Source: Streptomyces aquilus
GTDB lineage: Bacteria > Actinomycetota > Actinomycetes > Streptomycetales > Streptomycetaceae
Direction of reading: 5' to 3'
Assembly: GCF_003955715.1 (NCBI RefSeq)
Contig: NZ_CP034463.1
Location: 5,208,001-5,272,000 of the forward strand
DNA length: 64,000 bases
Shown here piece after piece: positions 53,089 through 61,997 of this stretch. The stretch's first letter is position 1. The number at the start of each line of letters is the position of its first letter. The position numbers and the translations under genes are program-made. Below the pieces are notes generated by a model. The model did no database searches and was not told the DNA's origin. It saw only the letters and a list, made by a program, of their open reading frames with translations.

Positions 53089-53382
53089 ATGATCCGCCAT
53101 CTCGTCCTGTTCAAGCTCAACGACGGTGTCGAGCGCGACGACCCGCGCGTCGAGGCGGGTGTCGAGGCCTTCCGGACGCTGGAGGGGAAGATCGACGAGA
53201 TCCGGTTCTGGGAGCTGGGGTGGAACCTCAGCGACCGGCCCATCGCCTACGACTTCGCCATCAACTCGGGGTTCGAGGACGTGGATGCGCTGCGCCGTTA
53301 CGTCGAGCACCCGGAGCACCAGGCGGGGGTGGGGCTCTGGAAGGAGTTCGCCACCTGGGTGATCGCGGACTACGCCTACTGA
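53089..53382 (+). CDS. Dabb (stress-responsive A/B barrel) protein
   Basis: A 97-residue alpha/beta barrel monomer. ATG 53089 follows AGGAG at 5 nt. MIRHLVLFKLNDGVERDD and DFAINSGFEDVDALRRYVEHPEHQ are typical Dabb sequence, with the conserved C-terminal His-Pro-x-His. Dabb proteins are dimeric and range from stress proteins to polyketide cyclases; the role here is unknown. Confidence 0.9.
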   Translation: MIRHLVLFKLNDGVERDDPRVEAGVEAFRTLEGKIDEIRFWELGWNLSDRPIAYDFAINSGFEDVDALRRYVEHPEHQAGVGLWKEFATWVIADYAY

Positions 53383-53522
53383 GTCCAAGGCCCACCTCGT
53401 TCGGCCCCTCGTCGGAACGGCGGGGGGCTTTCGTGCGTCTTCCGCCTCAACTCTTCCCTCAACACGGGGTTATGAGGTGCTTGCACACAGTGCACATGTC
53501 TTGTGATGCTATGACCGCTTTT

Positions 53523-53552
53523 GACGGATGAGTTGACCGATGTAGACCGATG
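53523..53552 (+). promoter_or_regulatory. Three 8-bp direct repeats before sigF
   Basis: GACGGATG (53523-53530), GACCGATG (53535-53542) and GACCGATG (53545-53552) lie within 50 nt of the sigF start. They could be a regulator site in the leader; no known motif is assigned. Confidence 0.4.
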
Positions 53553-53569
53553 AAGAGGTGGCGTTGACC

Positions 53570-54442
53570 GTGTCGGCCAGTACTGCGCCGCCCCAGGAAG
53601 AGGCGCCCGTTCAGACCCCCGCGCCCGTCCAGGCTCCGGTGTCCCTCCAGCCCCCGGCGCCCGCCACCCCCCAGCGCAGCCGCGGAGCGGACACCCGGGC
53701 GCTCACCCAGGTGCTCTTCGGCCAGCTCAAGGGGCTCCAGCCGGGCACGCCGGAGCACAACCGGGTGCGCGGGGCGCTCATCGAGGCCAACCTCCCGCTC
53801 GTGCGGTACGCGGCCGCCCGTTTCCGCTCCCGCAACGAGCCGATGGAGGACGTCGTCCAGGTCGGCACCATCGGGCTCATCAACGCCATCGACCGCTTCG
53901 ACCCGGACCGCGGTGTGCAGTTCCCGACGTTCGCGATGCCGACGGTCGTCGGCGAGATCAAGCGGTACTTCCGGGACAACGTACGGACCGTGCACGTGCC
54001 GCGCCGGCTGCACGAGCTGTGGGTGCAGGTCAACAGCGCGACGGAGGACCTGACCACGGCCTTCGGACGCACCCCCACCACCGCCGAGATCGCCGAGCGG
54101 CTGCGCATCGGCGAGGACGAGGTGCTGTCCTGCATCGAGGCCGGGCGGTCGTACCACGCGACCTCACTGGAGGCCGCCCAGGAGGGCGACGGACTGCCGG
54201 GCCTCCTCGACCGGCTCGGCTACGAGGACCCCGCCCTGGACGGCGTGGAGCACCGGGATCTCGTACGGCATCTGCTGGTGCAACTGCCCGAGCGGGAACA
54301 GCGCATCCTTCTTCTGCGCTACTACAGCAATCTCACCCAGTCACAGATCAGCGCGGAACTCGGCGTCTCCCAGATGCATGTCTCGCGGCTACTCGCGCGT
54401 AGCTTCCAGCGGCTGCGGTCCGCGAATCGCATCGAGGCCTGA
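53570..54442 (+). CDS. sigF: Sporulation sigma factor SigF (SigB/F type)
   Basis: A 290-residue sigma factor; GTG 53570 follows AGAGGTGG at 8 nt, and GTG 53558 is an alternative. After a Pro/Val/Gln leader, region 2 has [37 protein letters not shown], region 3 the [14 protein letters not shown] helix, and region 4 [33 protein letters not shown]. Gene order, paired with sigN, and the sequence match S. coelicolor SigF, which acts late in spore maturation and depends on early whi genes. Confidence 0.93.
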   Translation: MSASTAPPQEEAPVQTPAPVQAPVSLQPPAPATPQRSRGADTRALTQVLFGQLKGLQPGTPEHNRVRGALIEANLPLVRYAAARFRSRNEPMEDVVQVGTIGLINAIDRFDPDRGVQFPTFAMPTVVGEIKRYFRDNVRTVHVPRRLHELWVQVNSATEDLTTAFGRTPTTAEIAERLRIGEDEVLSCIEAGRSYHATSLEAAQEGDGLPGLLDRLGYEDPALDGVEHRDLVRHLLVQLPEREQRILLLRYYSNLTQSQISAELGVSQMHVSRLLARSFQRLRSANRIEA

Positions 54443-54745
54443 GACTGGAGCTCCGGTCGGGAATCGGACGAGGCCCAACCGAATGCACAAGCGATAGATC
54501 ACCTTCGCGAGCGAATCGCTCACCAGCACGGATCCCCACGGTTCTGCGCCGAAAAACCGTCAGACCCCCTTTATCCAGGGCGTATTCACGTCTCGCATGT
54601 CGACATGTCACTACAGCGTGTTGCCGACATGTGACATTCTGCCGGAAGCGCGTTTGCCGGGGCTTCGGCGCCGGTATTCAGGTGAAGGCTGACGTTCCTC
54701 GACGGAACGCCGGCCGCGACCGTCCCGCGACCCAGAGGGGGTGGC
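54443..54745. other. sigF-sigN intergenic region
   Basis: A 303-bp gap that holds the sigN control region: a 12-bp palindrome CATGTCGACATG (54596-54607), a second CGACATGT at 54625-54632, and a SigB-type promoter candidate at 54652-54677. No gene with a ribosome site was seen. Confidence 0.6.
54652..54677 (+). promoter_or_regulatory. Candidate SigB/F/N-type promoter of sigN
   Basis: GTTT (54652-54655), 16 nt, then CGGTAT (54672-54677) closely fits the GNNT-N14-16-GGGTA consensus of SigB-family promoters in Streptomyces. It lies 68 nt upstream of the sigN start, so self-activation is plausible. Confidence 0.5.
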
Positions 54746-55636
54746 ATGTCCGCAGACCAGGGCAGCTCGAAGGTGCTCACGCTCACGAAGAGCGAGTCCG
54801 CGCCCGCGCTCGACGCCGTAACCGCTGTCGAGGCCGCGCCGGCCCCGGCTCTCCCGGCCCCCGCGGCCTCGGGAGCCATCGACACCCGCACCCTGTCCCG
54901 CTCCCTCTTCCTGCGGCTCGCCGCACTCGACGAGAACAGCCCCGAGCGTGCCTACGTCCGGGACACCCTGATCGAGCTCAACCTCCCGCTGGTGCGGTAC
55001 GCCGCCGCCCGGTTCCGCTCGCGCAACGAGCCGATGGAGGACATCGTCCAGGTCGGCACCATCGGCCTGATCAAGGCGATCGACCGCTTCGACTGCGAAC
55101 GGGGCGTGGAGTTCCCGACGTTCGCGATGCCGACGGTCGTCGGTGAGATCAAGCGGTTCTTCCGCGACACCTCGTGGTCGGTGCGGGTCCCGCGCCGCCT
55201 CCAGGAGCTGCGGCTCGCCCTCACCAAGGCCAGCGACGAGCTCTCGCAGAAGCTCGACCGCTCCCCGACCGTCGCCGAACTCGCCGCGGTTCTCGGGGTG
55301 TCGGAGGAGGACGTCGTCGACGGCCTCGCGGTCGGCAACGCCTACACCGCCTCCTCGCTGGACTCCCCGGCCCCGGAGGACGACGGCGGCGAGGGCTCCC
55401 TCGCGGACCGCCTCGGCTACGAGGACACCGCCCTGGAGGGCGTCGAGTACCGCGAGTCCCTGAAGCCGCTGCTCGCCAAACTGCCGCCCCGCGAGCGGCA
55501 GATCATCATGCTGCGGTTCTTCGCCAACATGACCCAGTCGCAGATCGGCGAGGAGGTCGGCATCTCCCAGATGCACGTCTCCCGGCTGCTGACCCGGACC
55601 CTGGCGCAGCTGCGGGAAGGCCTCATCTCCGACTGA
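54746..55636 (+). CDS. sigN: SigB/F-type sigma factor SigN
   Basis: A 296-residue sigma factor starting at ATG 54746 behind GAGGGGGTGG. It is a close paralogue of SigF (the 31-residue region 2 block [16 protein letters not shown] and on is nearly the same), with the leader [21 protein letters not shown] and region 4 [33 protein letters not shown]. In S. coelicolor SigN is active in the aerial-hypha subapical stem and has an autoregulated promoter (recalled literature). The next gene follows at 40 bp. Confidence 0.93.
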   Translation: MSADQGSSKVLTLTKSESAPALDAVTAVEAAPAPALPAPAASGAIDTRTLSRSLFLRLAALDENSPERAYVRDTLIELNLPLVRYAAARFRSRNEPMEDIVQVGTIGLIKAIDRFDCERGVEFPTFAMPTVVGEIKRFFRDTSWSVRVPRRLQELRLALTKASDELSQKLDRSPTVAELAAVLGVSEEDVVDGLAVGNAYTASSLDSPAPEDDGGEGSLADRLGYEDTALEGVEYRESLKPLLAKLPPRERQIIMLRFFANMTQSQIGEEVGISQMHVSRLLTRTLAQLREGLISD

Positions 55637-55675
55637 GGTCTTCATAATTGACGGAGTGTCAGCCACCATGGCCCG

Positions 55676-56389
55676 ATGCTCCGTACGACACCGGGCACGA
55701 CACCGAGTACGACATGGACGTATGGCCGTCGAGGCGCCCTGATCGGCGCATCGGCGGCCGTCGTCTGTCTGGGCGTGGCGCTGACCTCGTGCGGCAGCAC
55801 GGGTGAGGGCTACACGGCCGTCGGGCCGCCGGCCGGCCCGCCCTCGTCCGTGCAGCCGACGGGGGACGTGCGGGTGGTGCCGCTCGAGAGCGGTGCGGCA
55901 AGCACCGGCGTCGGCAACTCCCGTGACCACACGGACGGTTCACCGGATCCGGACCTCCCGGCGCCGAGCGCCCACCCGTCCAGGGCCCGCGCGTCGGGTG
56001 CCCACCCGACGAGCGGCGCCAAGTCCGGTCCTACGGCGTCCGGTTCACCGTCCCCGACGGCGTCCTCCCGTCGTACGACCGCGCCCGCCGCGCTCACCTG
56101 GGACGCTCCCGTGCGGACGGCCACCGACCGGCGGTGGTGCGAGGACGTGACGCTCGTGTTCCGCAACTCCGGGGACGCGGCGGTCCGTTCGGGGACCGCG
56201 CGGTTCGGGACGCACGTCATCGGGGCGCTCGGGGTCGACTGGGGGACCGTCGAGTCGGAGGTGGCGCTTCCGGCGCCGGTCGGGGGCGGCGCGCGGAAGG
56301 AGCGGACGTGGACGGTGTGCGTCGAGGCGTGGCGCGTGCCGCTCGGCATGCACATCGAGACGCGGGACGTCGACGTCCGCTGGGAGTGA
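55676..56389 (+). CDS. Secreted lipoprotein of unknown function
   Basis: A 237-residue protein. The lipobox LTSC with Cys39 follows a membrane-type signal (GALIGASAAVVCLGVALTSC). Residues 45-140 are Pro/Ser/Thr rich linker; 140-237 form a folded domain (RRWCEDVTLVFRNSGDAAVRSGTARFGTHVIGALGVDWGTVE...WTVCVEAWRVPLGMHIETRDV) with two Cys that could pair. No family is recognised. It directly follows sigN and might be read with it. Confidence 0.75.
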   Translation: MLRTTPGTTPSTTWTYGRRGALIGASAAVVCLGVALTSCGSTGEGYTAVGPPAGPPSSVQPTGDVRVVPLESGAASTGVGNSRDHTDGSPDPDLPAPSAHPSRARASGAHPTSGAKSGPTASGSPSPTASSRRTTAPAALTWDAPVRTATDRRWCEDVTLVFRNSGDAAVRSGTARFGTHVIGALGVDWGTVESEVALPAPVGGGARKERTWTVCVEAWRVPLGMHIETRDVDVRWE

Positions 56390-56398
56390 CCCCGGGAA

Positions 56399-56602
56399 CT
56401 ACTTGAGCGCCAGCCAGGCCACCGCCGCGACGATCGCCACGGCGACGACGACACCGACGATCAGGCCGATGCGCGGGCCGGAGGAGGTGGGGGCGGCGGC
56501 CGCCTGCTGGCGGCCCTGCGGGCCCTCGTCGACGAACGCGCGGAACATCTGGGTGCTGCCGGCGGGGTCGTAGTTGCCCTGGGGGTCCTGGGTGTTAGCC
56601 AT
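56399..56602 (-). CDS. 67-residue single-helix membrane protein
   Basis: ATG 56602 begins MANTQDPQGNYDPAGSTQMFRAFVDEGPQ. The N-terminal 40 residues are soluble, and the C-terminal helix (GLIVGVVVAVAIVAAVAWLALK) is a tail anchor. It is conserved in Streptomyces by recollection. Convergent with the lipoprotein gene; the stop codons are 9 bp apart. Function unknown. Confidence 0.75.
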   Translation of the reverse strand: MANTQDPQGNYDPAGSTQMFRAFVDEGPQGRQQAAAAPTSSGPRIGLIVGVVVAVAIVAAVAWLALK

Positions 56603-56694
56603 GCCCCGAGACACTAGCGAATCCGCCGTGTCGGCCCAAGTGCGGGGCAGGGACCTGCTCCAACGCCTCTCACATGCGCGTTTACGCTCGCAAT

Positions 56695-56770
56695 ACTTGC
56701 CTTTGCCAAGTTTTTATGCGGCCCTCACCCGTTTTATTTGCCTGTAGCAACCAACCTCTCCTATGGTTGC
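56695..56770 (+). promoter_or_regulatory. MarR promoter with two inverted repeats
   Basis: ACTTG-N7-CAAGT (56695-56711) and GCAACCA-N10-TGGTTGC (56747-56770) flank a candidate promoter TTGCCT (56738-56743) with TATGGT (56762-56767), spaced 18 nt. The second repeat covers the -10 region, as for an autorepressing MarR. Confidence 0.55.
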
Positions 56771-56796
56771 CCCAAGCAACGAATACGGGAGGTGGC

Positions 56797-57282
56797 ATGG
56801 CCGGTCAGCCGCAGTACGAGGAGCTGATGCGCCAGTTCAGTGCCTTCGGTGCCGTGAAGCGGGAGATGGGGCGGATCCTGCCGTCCGACTGCCCGAGCGG
56901 TTCCGCCGCCGTGCTGACGCTGCTCGCCCGCCACGGGGACATGCGCATGAGCAAGCTCTCGGAGCTGCTCGCCGTGGACATGTCGGTGACCAGCCGCCAT
57001 GCGGCGCACCTCGCCGAGCGCGGCTGGATACGGCGCTCCCCCGACCCGGCGGACAAGCGCGGTCGCATCCTGCACCTCACCCCGGCGGGCCTGGCCCGGC
57101 TCGACGAACTGTCGGAGCGGACCTGCCGGATGCTCGCCGAGCGGCTCAGTGACTGGAGCGACGACGAGGTGGCCCAGTTGAGCCGGCTCATGGCCCGGCT
57201 CCGGGCGAGCTTCGACGACGGCCGCGCCCCCGCCGCCCCTCCTGTGTTCGAAGAGACCACCCGTACACCCGCGACCACTTAA
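56797..57282 (+). CDS. MarR-family transcriptional regulator
   Basis: A 161-residue MarR protein. ATG 56797 follows GGGAGGTGG. The winged helix is KLSELLAVDMSVTSRHAAHLAERGWIRRSPDPADKRGRILHLT, with the conserved D-x-R wing. It is followed by the MFS gene 13 bp downstream and has an inverted repeat across its own promoter, so it likely represses the operon and responds to a compound the pump exports. Confidence 0.92.
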   Translation: MAGQPQYEELMRQFSAFGAVKREMGRILPSDCPSGSAAVLTLLARHGDMRMSKLSELLAVDMSVTSRHAAHLAERGWIRRSPDPADKRGRILHLTPAGLARLDELSERTCRMLAERLSDWSDDEVAQLSRLMARLRASFDDGRAPAAPPVFEETTRTPATT

Positions 57283-57295
57283 GAGAAGGAAGCCC

Positions 57296-59800
57296 ATGGC
57301 AACGACCACACCAGCCGGTGTGCGGGCTCATGCCAAGCACGGGGGAGGCGCCGAGCATGCCCCGATGACGCACCGGCAGATCATGGAGGCGCTCTCCGGG
57401 CTGCTGCTCGGGATGTTCGTGGCGATCCTGTCGTCCACGATCGTCTCGAACGCCCTCCCGGAGATCATCGGTGACCTCGGCGGCGGCCAGTCCGCCTACA
57501 CCTGGGTCGTCACCGCCGCCCTGCTGTCGATGACGGCCTCCACTCCCCTGTGGGGCAAGCTCGCCGACCTCTACAGCAAGAAGGCGCTCGTCCAGATAGC
57601 GCTCGTCATCTACGTGCTGGGATCGGCCGCGGCCGGACTCTCCCAGAACGCCGGCATGCTGATCACCTTCCGCGTGGTCCAGGGCATCGGCGTCGGCGGG
57701 CTCTCCGCCCTCGCGCAGATCGTGATGGCGGCGATGATCTCCCCGCGCGAGCGCGGCCGGTACTCCGGCTACCTCGGCGCGACCTTCGCCGTCGCCACCG
57801 TCGGCGGCCCGCTGCTCGGCGGTGTCATCACCGACACCTCGTGGCTCGGCTGGCGCTGGTGCTTCTACGTCGGTGTGCCCTTCGCCGTGATCGCGCTGAT
57901 CGTGCTGCAGAAGACCCTGCACCTGCCGGTCGTGAAGCGGGACGTGAAGGTCGACTGGGCCGGCGCGTTCTTCGTCGCGGCGGCGGTGTCGCTGCTGCTG
58001 ATCTGGGTCACCTTCGCCGGTGACAAGTACGACTGGGTGTCCTGGCAGACCTACGCCATGGTCGGCGGCTCGATCGCGCTCGCCCTGATCTTCGTGCTGG
58101 TGGAGTCCAAGGCCTCCGAACCCCTCATCCCGCTGCGGCTGTTCCGCAACCCGACCATCACTCTGTCGTCGATCGCGTCGATGTTCGTCGGCACCGCGAT
58201 GTTCTCCGGCACGGTCTTCTTCGCCCAGTACTTCCAGCTGGCCCGCGACAAGTCCCCGACCATGTCCGGCGTGCTGACCATCCCGATGATCGGCGGTCTG
58301 TTCGTCTCCTCCACCGTCTCCGGGCAGTTCATCACCCGCACCGGCCGCTGGAAGGCCTGGCTGGTCAGCGGTGGCGTGCTCATCACGGCGGGCCTCGGCC
58401 TGCTCGGCACCATCCGCTACGACACGGACTACTGGAAGACCGCGATCTTCATGGCCCTGCTGGGTCTCGGCATCGGCATGATGATGCAGAACCTGGTGCT
58501 GTGCACGCAGAACCAGGTCGAGCCCAAGGACCTCGGTTCGGCGTCCTCCACGGTCACCTTCTTCCGGTCCCTCGGCGGTGCGATGGGCGTCTCGGTGCTC
58601 GGTGCCGTGATGGCCGACAAGATCACCGACTACGTCAGGGACGGCCTGACCGACCTCGGCCCCAAGTACGCCTCCCTCGCCTCCGGTTCGAACGGCTCCA
58701 GCGAGATCCCGGACATGGACAAGCTGCCCGCGCCGCTGCGCACGGTCATGGAGAGCGCGTACGGCCACGGCATCGCGGACGTGTTCCTGATCGCCGCGTG
58801 CCTGGCCGCGGCGGCCTTCCTGATCACGCTGTTCATCAAGGAGGTCCCGCTGAAGACCAAGGGTGCGCTGGCCCAGGCGGCGTCCGAGTCCGAGGCCGAG
58901 AAGGCTCCGGTGGAGGCTGTTACGGAGGCGCCGGTCGCCGAGGAGCGGGTGCCCAGCTGGGCCACCGCCGAGCCGGTCGCCGACGGCACCCAGCGGCTCG
59001 CCGCCGTGGCGACCGTCGAGGCCCCGGTCGCACCGTCCGGCGGCATCCCGGTCCGCGGTCACGTCCGCGGCGCCGAGAGCGCGCCCGTCCCGCAGGCCGC
59101 GGTCACGCTGATCTCGCTCGCGGGACGGCAGCTGGGCCGGTCGGTGACGCAGGCGGACGGTTCCTACGGGGTGGAGGCGCCCAGCGTCGGCTCGTACGTC
59201 CTGATCGCCTCCGCGGACGGCTTCCAGCCGCAGGCGTCCACCGTCGTGGTCAACGGCGAGCCGGTGGCGTACGACATCCTACTCAGCGGCACGAGCGGGC
59301 TGAGCGGGGTCGTGCGGGCCTCGGACGGCGCGCTGCCGGTGAAGGACGCCATGGTCATCGTGACCGACGTCCGCGGTGATCTGCTGGCCACCGGGACCAC
59401 CGGTGAGCAGGGCGAGTTCGGCTTCGCCGAGCTGGTGCCGGGTGCCGTGACCGTCGCGGTGAACGCCGCCGGGTACCGGCCGCGCGCACTGCCCGTCGAG
59501 GTCGGCGGCACGGGGGTCACCCGGATCGAGGTGGAGCTGGACTCCGGCGCCCAGGTCCAGGGCGTCGTACGCGCGCCGCACGGTCCGCTGGCCGACGCAC
59601 GGGTGACCCTCGTGGACGCGGCCGGCAACGTGGTCGGCACCGCCACCACCGGGTCGGACGGGGCGTACGCCTTCACCGACCTGGGCGGCGGCGAGTACAC
59701 GGTCATCGCGACGGGCTACCCGCCGGTCGCGACGGCCCTGACGGTGACCGGGCAGGGGACCGACGGTCACGACATCGAGCTCGCGCACCCCGGCGAGTGA
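57296..59800 (+). CDS. MFS exporter (DHA2) fused to three beta-sandwich repeats
   Basis: An 834-residue protein. Residues 1-530 are a 14-helix drug/proton antiporter (LSSTIVSNALPEII, TPLWGKLADLYSKK, VVQGIGVGGLSALAQ). After an acidic Ala/Glu linker come three repeats of about 78 residues each (start near 583, 667 and 754), with the pattern V-x-G-V-V-R...P...A-x-V-T/I-V...T...G-x-F/Y-x-F-x-x-L...Y...A-x-G-Y of carboxypeptidase-regulatory domains. The predicted side of the membrane is cytoplasmic if the 14 helices hold. The fusion is unusual for the superfamily. It follows marR directly. Confidence 0.9.
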   Translation: MATTTPAGVRAHAKHGGGAEHAPMTHRQIMEALSGLLLGMFVAILSSTIVSNALPEIIGDLGGGQSAYTWVVTAALLSMTASTPLWGKLADLYSKKALVQIALVIYVLGSAAAGLSQNAGMLITFRVVQGIGVGGLSALAQIVMAAMISPRERGRYSGYLGATFAVATVGGPLLGGVITDTSWLGWRWCFYVGVPFAVIALIVLQKTLHLPVVKRDVKVDWAGAFFVAAAVSLLLIWVTFAGDKYDWVSWQTYAMVGGSIALALIFVLVESKASEPLIPLRLFRNPTITLSSIASMFVGTAMFSGTVFFAQYFQLARDKSPTMSGVLTIPMIGGLFVSSTVSGQFITRTGRWKAWLVSGGVLITAGLGLLGTIRYDTDYWKTAIFMALLGLGIGMMMQNLVLCTQNQVEPKDLGSASSTVTFFRSLGGAMGVSVLGAVMADKITDYVRDGLTDLGPKYASLASGSNGSSEIPDMDKLPAPLRTVMESAYGHGIADVFLIAACLAAAAFLITLFIKEVPLKTKGALAQAASESEAEKAPVEAVTEAPVAEERVPSWATAEPVADGTQRLAAVATVEAPVAPSGGIPVRGHVRGAESAPVPQAAVTLISLAGRQLGRSVTQADGSYGVEAPSVGSYVLIASADGFQPQASTVVVNGEPVAYDILLSGTSGLSGVVRASDGALPVKDAMVIVTDVRGDLLATGTTGEQGEFGFAELVPGAVTVAVNAAGYRPRALPVEVGGTGVTRIEVELDSGAQVQGVVRAPHGPLADARVTLVDAAGNVVGTATTGSDGAYAFTDLGGGEYTVIATGYPPVATALTVTGQGTDGHDIELAHPGE

Positions 59801-59886
59801 GTCACTGAGAACCCCGGCCCGTGGAGCGCGTCCCGAGCGGAGGCGCGCCCCACGGGCCGGACCCGTGTGAGGAGAGAAGAGCTGAG

Positions 59887-60711
59887 ATGGGACTGACCGC
59901 GAGGATCCGTACCCGGGACGGATGGGCCGTGTCGCACGCGGTCGTCACGGTGACGGACATGACCGGCACGCAGGTGCTGCGGGCCGAGGCCGACGAGGAG
60001 GGCGCGGTACGCGACCCCGAGCCGCTGGCGCCCGGCGCGTACACCGTCATCGTCACCGCCGTCGGCTACGCGCCCGCCGCGTCGAGCGCGATCGTCACGG
60101 CGAGCGGCCGGGCCGAGGTCGGCACGGTCACCCTGGCCCGCCAGGGCGGCACCGAACTCCCGCCGCCGGGACCGTGGACCATCGACCCGGTGCACTCCAG
60201 CGTCGGCGCGGTCGCCCAGCACCTGGGCATCTCCAGCGTGCACGGCCGCTTCACGGACTTCGCCGGCACGATCGAGATCGCGCCGGACGACGTCACCAAG
60301 TCCCGGGTGGCGGCGGTGATCCGGGCCGCGTCCATCGACACGGGGAACGCGATGCGCGACGGCCATCTGAAGTCCGCCGACTTCCTGGACGTCGAGGTGC
60401 ACCCCGAGATCACCTACCGGTCGACGGGCATCTCGCTCGCGGGCACCGACCGCTGGACGGTCCACGGGGAGCTGGGCATGCACGGTGTCGTACGCCCCGT
60501 CGACCTGGACCTCGCCTACCTCGGCACCGGCGCCGACCCGTGGGGCGGGACGCGGGCGGCGTTCCGGGCGACGACCGAACTGCGGCGGGACGACTTCGCG
60601 ATGAACTACAACCAGGTCGTGCAGGCGGGGATCGCGGCGATCGGCACGACGCTGAAGGTGGAGCTCGACATTCAGGCGGTACAAGGGGAGTCCCTGCCTC
60701 CGCAGGCCTAG
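59887..60711 (+). CDS. YceI-family protein with N-terminal beta-sandwich domain
   Basis: A 274-residue protein; ATG 59887 follows GGAGAGAAGAG. Residues 1-85 are a carboxypeptidase-regulatory-like domain of the same type as in the preceding MFS gene (VTVTDMTGTQVLRAEADEEGAV...YTVIVTAVGYAPA). Residues 97-270 are YceI: WTIDPVHSSVGAVAQHLGISSVHGRFTDFAGTIEI and GMHGVVRPVDLDL, a lipocalin-like fold that binds isoprenoid lipids in other bacteria. No signal peptide, so it stays in the cytoplasm. Confidence 0.92.
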   Translation: MGLTARIRTRDGWAVSHAVVTVTDMTGTQVLRAEADEEGAVRDPEPLAPGAYTVIVTAVGYAPAASSAIVTASGRAEVGTVTLARQGGTELPPPGPWTIDPVHSSVGAVAQHLGISSVHGRFTDFAGTIEIAPDDVTKSRVAAVIRAASIDTGNAMRDGHLKSADFLDVEVHPEITYRSTGISLAGTDRWTVHGELGMHGVVRPVDLDLAYLGTGADPWGGTRAAFRATTELRRDDFAMNYNQVVQAGIAAIGTTLKVELDIQAVQGESLPPQA

Positions 60712-60720
60712 GGTGGGGCC

Positions 60721-61194
60721 ATGGCACCGAGCATCGCTACCAACACCCGTGTTTCCCTCGACGAGTTGCTGGACTTCGTACGGCCCCGGCACAAGGCCCT
60801 GCTGCTGACCCGCCGGGCGGACGGCAGCCCGCAGGCGTCCCCGCTGACGTGCGGGGTCGACGACTCCGGGCGGATCGTCGTCTCCACCTACCCGGAGCGG
60901 GCCAAGACGCGCAACGCCAAGCGCGACGAGCGGGTCAGCCTCGTCGTGCTGAGCGACGACTGGAACGGGCCGTGGGTCCAGATCGACGGCACCGCCGAGG
61001 TCATCGACTCGCCCGACTCCGTCGAGCCGCTCGTGGAGTACTACCGGAACATCGCCGGGGAGCACCCGGACTGGGACGAGTACCGGGCCGCGATGCTCAA
61101 GCAGGGCAAGTCGATCATCCGGATCACACCGGAGAAGTGGGGTCCGGTGGCGACGGGGGGCTTTCCGGCCCGACTCGTCACGCCGGACGCCTGA
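60721..61194 (+). CDS. PPOX-class F420/flavin-dependent oxidoreductase
   Basis: A 157-residue split-barrel protein with the family start RVSLDELLDFVRPRHKALLLTRRADGSPQASPLTCGVDDSGRIVVST and RNAKRDERVSLVVL. Streptomyces members of this class often use F420; the cofactor is not decided by sequence. ATG 60721 lies 9 bp after the YceI stop, so it probably shares its message. Its 3' end overlaps the convergent TetR gene by 17 bp. Confidence 0.9.
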   Translation: MAPSIATNTRVSLDELLDFVRPRHKALLLTRRADGSPQASPLTCGVDDSGRIVVSTYPERAKTRNAKRDERVSLVVLSDDWNGPWVQIDGTAEVIDSPDSVEPLVEYYRNIAGEHPDWDEYRAAMLKQGKSIIRITPEKWGPVATGGFPARLVTPDA

Positions 61195-61942
61195 CCATCG
61201 CCTCGATCCCCGCGATCAGCAGATCGAGGGCGAAGTCGAAGTCCCGCTCCCACATCTCCTCGACCGTGTCGCCGCCCCGCGCCGCCATGATGTCCTCCGC
61301 CTCCTTGACGAGGTCGGCGGTCTGCGGGGCCTGGCTCACCGCGCTCATCGCGTCGCGGAAGTACTCGTCGGGGGTCATGCCGACCTGGACGGAACGGGCG
61401 TTGAACTGGCCCTCGATGGTGCCGAAGCCGTACACGAACTGGAAGACCGCGGAGATGGCCGCCGCCAGGCCGTGCGCGGGCAGGCCGGTGCGGCGGATGA
61501 CGCCGTGGATGAACCGGGAGAAGACCAGGCTGTTCGGCCCGATGTTGAGAAACGTGCCGACCAGCGAGGACATCCAGGGGTGCCGGACCAGCAGGGAACG
61601 GTAGCCCCGGGCCAGCACGCGGAGTTGGTCGCGCCAGTCCTCGCCGTCCGCCTCCGGGTCGGGGAGGTCCAGTTCGCCGTAGGTGGCGTCGAGGGCGAGT
61701 TCGAGGAGGTCGTCCTTGGTGTCGACGTACCAGTAGACGGACATCGCGGTGACGTTCAACTCGGCGGCCAGCCGCCGCATGGAGAACTTGGCCAGCCCTT
61801 CACTGTCGAGGAGCCGGACGGTGGCCGAGGTGATGCGCTCACGGTCGAGCCCGGTGGGCTGACCGCCACCCCGGGCACTCCGCCGCGCCTTCCCTTCCAG
61901 CCACACACTGGTACGCGCAGCCCGCTGACCGGCCTTCTCCAT
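61178..61942 (-). CDS. TetR-family regulator of the following MFS gene
   Basis: A 254-residue TetR protein. ATG 61942 follows GGAAGGTG. The helix-turn-helix is AAELNVTAMSVYWYVDTKDDLLELAL after a 30-residue basic leader; the C-terminal domain is the TetR_C type with FDFALDLLIAGIEAM. It lies on the same strand 55 bp downstream of an MFS pump and would repress it. The 3' end overlaps the PPOX gene. Confidence 0.9.
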   Translation of the reverse strand: MEKAGQRAARTSVWLEGKARRSARGGGQPTGLDRERITSATVRLLDSEGLAKFSMRRLAAELNVTAMSVYWYVDTKDDLLELALDATYGELDLPDPEADGEDWRDQLRVLARGYRSLLVRHPWMSSLVGTFLNIGPNSLVFSRFIHGVIRRTGLPAHGLAAAISAVFQFVYGFGTIEGQFNARSVQVGMTPDEYFRDAMSAVSQAPQTADLVKEAEDIMAARGGDTVEEMWERDFDFALDLLIAGIEAMVRRPA

Positions 61943-61997
61943 GGCGCACCTTCCTAGCTTTGCGATCAACGATCACCTTAAGCGCCCTCTCAGCGGC

